This document shows positions 61,073 through 64,000 of a stretch of DNA of 64,000 nucleotides, in pieces (the stretch's first letter is position 1; every line of letters begins with the position of its first letter). Origin of the DNA: Chryseobacterium sp. S0630 (GTDB lineage Bacteria; Bacteroidota; Bacteroidia; Flavobacteriales; Weeksellaceae); NCBI RefSeq assembly GCF_024158915.1, contig NZ_JAMZGF010000021.1, positions 1 to 64,000 on the forward strand. Reading direction: 5' to 3'. The notes beneath the pieces were generated by a model, which saw only the letters and a program-made list of their open reading frames with translations, did no database searches and was not told where the DNA came from. The translations under genes were made by a program, and so were the position numbers.

Positions 61073-62656
61073 TTACTCCATTAAAGGCAAAAAACATACG
61101 AAATATTCACCATCTACAGAAATATTAAGAAGATTATTCTTAAAATATCCATAAATTTGGTTCAAATAATCAATTCCGAATTTCTCTCCCTGCACTGTTT
61201 CTGCTTTAGGCTGCCATGTATTCTTTACCGTGATCCCATCCTTGTCAACGGTAATGATGATTTCCAGAGGCTGATCTATGGTTGCAATATTGTGTTTGGT
61301 CGCATTTTCCGTGACAATCTGAAGAGATAAATAGGGAATTCTTTTTTCCAGACTTTCCGGAGCATTAATAATCAATTCAAACTTCAATTCTTCATCAAAC
61401 CTGCTTTTCAAAAGTTCCATGTATTGCTGTATAAATTTGATTTCCTGCGAAATCGGAACAATATTATCTTTCGGAGGCACTATAAGATACCTGTAAATTT
61501 TAGAGAGATTCATGGTAAACTTCTGAGCATTTTCTTTATTAATCCCGATCAGCATATAAAGGGAATTCAGAGAATTGAAAAGGAAGTGCGGATTGATATT
61601 ATTTTTAAGCTGCTGAAGCTGATTGATTACTTCGGCTTTATGCATCTTTTCGTTCTCTATCAACAATAAATTCTTCTCAGACTGGATTTTCTCTTTCTCC
61701 TGATAGGCCAGGCTGGTTGCTCTTTGAAACAATATAAAGACCGTTACAATAAGAAACAATGCTGCCAGAAAAATATAAACGGTATAGGTTTTTATCTTGC
61801 TGATATTTTCATCAATAATAAAATTCACGTGATTCACTACCGTGTATCCTTCAAAATTATCCGTTTTCAATGGTTTTATGAAGCGGGTTACTTCCACTCC
61901 CAGATATTCTGAGACCGCTGTTCCTTTAGTATATCCTGCTTCAGTTTTGCTCGTGAGGGTATCATTAGCTTTAATATCCGTAAAGTCAAAAATATTCTTT
62001 CCGATGTATTTTTTTTCAGGATGGGTAATACAGATTCCTTCTTTTGTAAAAACATAGGCGTAAGTATTGGAGCTTTTATCTACGTTAATAAAATATTGAT
62101 GAAGATCATCCAGACTCACGGTAGAACCATAATACAATTTGTTTTTATCAGGCAGCATCAAAGAATCATAGCTTACCCAGTACATGCTGTCCTTTTTGGT
62201 AAGCAAAAGGTCTTTGAAATGTCCCGGACCATTGTTTTTTATCACAATAGAATTGTCTTTATGATCTGTATTCTTGAAAATATCAGATAAGGGATTATTG
62301 CTCTCAGACTTTCCTGAATTAATGTTTTCATAATAATACCAGCTGTAAGGGAGCAGATTTCTTTTTTTGTTTAAATCATTTAAAACCAAAGAATAATCTT
62401 TATAATTCTTCAGACCGTCTTTCTGGATCAGGGCACGAAGCAGATATTGATAATCTTCAATATTTCTGAATTCATGTTCTATAGACTCATATTTTCGGAA
62501 GAATGTTTTCTTTGCAAAATCATCGGTATTTTTCCGGCTGTCTTCAGTGATCAGAAGACTTAGAACAGCAAATGCTGCCACAGCAATCAGGCAGGCAGAC
62601 AAAGCAGTAATATAAATGGACTTTTTGGATAAAGCGTGCTTAAAATTAATAATCAA
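61073..62656 (-). CDS. Sensor histidine kinase (LytS-like, His_kinase family)
   Basis: A 527-residue membrane kinase. Transmembrane helices at about 14-37 and 291-310 enclose a 250-residue extracytoplasmic Cache-like sensor domain. A coiled coil (about 318-350) leads to the phospho-acceptor motif NNINPHFLFNSLNSLYMLI (His 357), typical of LytS/YpdA-type kinases that pair with LytTR regulators. An HATPase domain with TENATKHN follows. No ATG fits; the start is probably TTG at 62656, with an in-frame TGA 24 bp upstream. The probable partner is the regulator at 52861-53622, on the far side of the protease-SusCD genes. Confidence 0.88.
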   Translation of the reverse strand: MIINFKHALSKKSIYITALSACLIAVAAFAVLSLLITEDSRKNTDDFAKKTFFRKYESIEHEFRNIEDYQYLLRALIQKDGLKNYKDYSLVLNDLNKKRNLLPYSWYYYENINSGKSESNNPLSDIFKNTDHKDNSIVIKNNGPGHFKDLLLTKKDSMYWVSYDSLMLPDKNKLYYGSTVSLDDLHQYFINVDKSSNTYAYVFTKEGICITHPEKKYIGKNIFDFTDIKANDTLTSKTEAGYTKGTAVSEYLGVEVTRFIKPLKTDNFEGYTVVNHVNFIIDENISKIKTYTVYIFLAALFLIVTVFILFQRATSLAYQEKEKIQSEKNLLLIENEKMHKAEVINQLQQLKNNINPHFLFNSLNSLYMLIGINKENAQKFTMNLSKIYRYLIVPPKDNIVPISQEIKFIQQYMELLKSRFDEELKFELIINAPESLEKRIPYLSLQIVTENATKHNIATIDQPLEIIITVDKDGITVKNTWQPKAETVQGEKFGIDYLNQIYGYFKNNLLNISVDGEYFVCFLPLME

Positions 62657-62700
62657 ATTCTCTAAATTGTAAGTTCCTCAACATATAAATTATTCGTTTG

Positions 62701-62708
62701 CAAAGATA
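62701..62708 (-). promoter_or_regulatory. -7 element of the sensor kinase gene
   Basis: The minus strand reads TATCTTTG (TAnnTTTG) 44 bp upstream of the TTG start. No clear -33 element. Confidence 0.35.
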
Positions 62709-62820
62709 TAACAAAGATTCCAGGACTGTAAAGTGAATTATTTTTATCTTTTAAACCGCCAGTGGGCCGCTTATTTTTTTAACAAAAACATGTCTTTTAA
62801 GCTATTTATTTCAAAAATAT

Positions 62821-62848
62821 AAAAAAACTACCAAAATGATGGTAGTTT
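62821..62848 (-). terminator. Terminator of the isochorismatase-family gene
   Basis: AAACTACCA (62825-62833) pairs with TGGTAGTTT (62840-62848). On the minus strand the stem runs into seven Ts, 29 bp after the stop at 62877. Confidence 0.85.
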
Positions 62849-62876
62849 CAATGTATTCGGATTCTAATTTTTCTTC

Positions 62877-63443
62877 CTATAGCTTTCTTAATAATTCTTC
62901 GGTATTAAGGATGGTGGCAAATTCTTCACTCAGATTGGCTAACGCCATGAGATGAACCAGTTCTGCTTCATATTTTTCTCCATGTATCCCTACTCTGTCA
63001 AAAGCCGCCGTAGCATCAGAAATCACATAGGTTTCATATCCAAAATTTCCTGCCATTCTTGCTGTAGTGGAAACACAATGATTGGTCGTAATTCCCAGAA
63101 TCACCACAGTATCTGTTTTCTGAAGATCTAATTTTTCTTTCAGATCTGTCCCTATGAAAGCGCTGTTTACATTTTTTGTAATAATACATTCATCATTTTG
63201 GGGTAAAACATGATCATTAAATCCAAATCCAGGATCAGATTCATGCAGTTTCGATGTAAGATTGGTTGAGCTGTGCCTGATGTGAAACACCGGCAAACTC
63301 AGGTTCCGCCATGTTTCCAGTATTTTCCCGCTTAATTTTTCTGCTTCTTTGTTATTTCTGTTTCCTCCCCAATAGTTTTCATCAAGAAATCCTTTTTGAA
63401 TATCAATAAGAAGCAGTGCTGTTTTTTTATCCCGTAATTTCAT
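62877..63443 (-). CDS. Isochorismatase-family cysteine hydrolase
   Basis: A 188-residue single-domain hydrolase of the isochorismatase superfamily. The catalytic Asp is in ALLLIDIQKGFLD (about residue 14), the Lys in CIITKNVNSAFIGTDL (about 96) and the Cys in VVILGITTNHCVSTTARMAGNFG (shown as GITTNHCVSTTAR, about 130). The NHCV cysteine motif is the family's active site. Typical substrates are amides such as nicotinamide or ureidoacrylate; the exact one cannot be told. It starts 18 bp after the alpha/beta hydrolase stop, so the two are probably one operon. Confidence 0.88.
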   Translation of the reverse strand: MKLRDKKTALLLIDIQKGFLDENYWGGNRNNKEAEKLSGKILETWRNLSLPVFHIRHSSTNLTSKLHESDPGFGFNDHVLPQNDECIITKNVNSAFIGTDLKEKLDLQKTDTVVILGITTNHCVSTTARMAGNFGYETYVISDATAAFDRVGIHGEKYEAELVHLMALANLSEEFATILNTEELLRKL

Positions 63444-63461
63444 CTGTTTTTATTTTATACA

Positions 63462-64000
63462 TCATTGGAAAAGTCTGCTCATAAGAAACTTATTATATTC
63501 ATCTTTCATAGGAGAATCAAAGAGATCAAATACATGCAGCGCACCGGGAATTACCCATAATTCTGTTTTCACTCCTGCTTTATATAAGAGCTGAGCATAT
63601 TCTACATCTTCATCTCTTAAAGGATCCAACTCACAGGCAACAATGGTAGTTTGTGGCAACCCGGAAAAATTATGATAAGACGTAAGATCCGAATATTGAA
63701 TGCTTTTATCTTTATTTTCTTCGCCCAGAAAATGCAGCCACGCTGTCTTTGCGTAATTTTTATTCCATAGTGGAATATCTGTAAACTCTTCCATTGAAGG
63801 AGTATTCAGTCTGTTGTGAATGACAGGATATAGTAAAAACTGATGTTTTATATTTTTAATAGTATGGTCTGCTGCCATTTGAGTTACTGCCGCTGCCAGA
63901 TGCCCACCTGCACTTGCCCCGAAAACGGTGATATGATCAGAATTAATCCCCAGCTCAGAAACACCATGTCTTATGATCCATTGTAAAGCATCAAAACCAT
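63462..64000 (-). CDS. Alpha/beta hydrolase (carboxylesterase-like), 5' end outside the window
   Basis: A partial gene of 179 codons running off the right edge. The frame does not begin at the ATG at 63878; it continues upstream as GFDALQWIIRHGVSELG and TVFGASAGGHLAAAVTQ, the nucleophile elbow GASAGG of the hormone-sensitive-lipase-like alpha/beta hydrolase group. Within the window the acidic residue is expected in CELDPLRDEDVEYAQ and the catalytic His in IPGALHVFDLF. The HGGG oxyanion motif must lie beyond 64000. It is upstream of the isochorismatase-family gene by 18 bp. Confidence 0.88.
   Translation of the reverse strand, partial: GFDALQWIIRHGVSELGINSDHITVFGASAGGHLAAAVTQMAADHTIKNIKHQFLLYPVIHNRLNTPSMEEFTDIPLWNKNYAKTAWLHFLGEENKDKSIQYSDLTSYHNFSGLPQTTIVACELDPLRDEDVEYAQLLYKAGVKTELWVIPGALHVFDLFDSPMKDEYNKFLMSRLFQ

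Overview
The window looks like chromosome of a Flavobacteriia member, most probably Chryseobacterium or a close Weeksellaceae relative. This is inferred from low GC content, promoters of the Bacteroidetes TTG...TAnnTTTG type, a bat operon, a SusC/SusD pair, a type IX secretion sorting domain, an oleate hydratase, a PNGase F-like protein, a Cys-rich 'bacteriocin-like' GG peptide, and Hcp/VgrG genes of the Bacteroidetes type VI class. Coding density is high and most genes are intact.

Layout. 1-462: intergenic repeats. 463-9236 (minus): an aerotolerance operon (MoxR ATPase, a GNAT enzyme, DUF58, a BatD-like membrane protein, BatA, BatB, BatC, BatD), then MarC and a small membrane protein. 9515-12394: two secreted proteins, one PNGase F-like with a T9SS sorting domain. 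12642-21155 (plus): DinB-like protein, an S23/IVP four-helix-bundle ORF between inverted 7-bp repeat arrays, RlmB, a beta-lactamase-family hydrolase broken by an in-frame TGA, a lipoprotein, DUF4834, YfhO, a degraded GIY-YIG element with inverted ends, and a glycosyltransferase. 21253-24322: a lipoprotein, YpdA and an MFS transporter. 24567-28635: AraC regulator, oleate hydratase and a 3-hydroxyacyl-CoA dehydrogenase, a likely fatty-acid hydration unit. 29013-38045: GlnRS, an alpha/beta hydrolase, a 55-aa GG-leader peptide, MenC, Fbp, aspartate kinase and an OlsF-like acyltransferase.

38155-51991: a 13.8-kb block bounded by two identical tRNA-Phe units in direct orientation. It holds hcp, vgrG, a putative effector with a caspase-like His/Cys pattern, several lipoprotein or membrane immunity candidates, and a 1382-aa PAAR-like effector with two cell-wall hydrolase domains. 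No core T6SS sheath or baseplate genes are present, so it is an orphan hcp-vgrG effector island. An N-terminally truncated aldose 1-epimerase remnant follows.

52861-62656 (minus): a sensor kinase, a metzincin-type protease, SusC, SusD and a LytTR response regulator. A perfect 12-bp direct repeat with a 21-bp period lies between the kinase and the protease and is a good candidate LytTR operator. The window ends in an isochorismatase-family hydrolase and a partial alpha/beta hydrolase.

The most unusual signal is a family of degenerate heptanucleotide (7-bp period) arrays. They occur at five places, mostly directly against stop codons, and one inverted pair encloses the S23-family ORF. Together with the GIY-YIG element this suggests small single-gene elements, and solo arrays, living in intergenic space.
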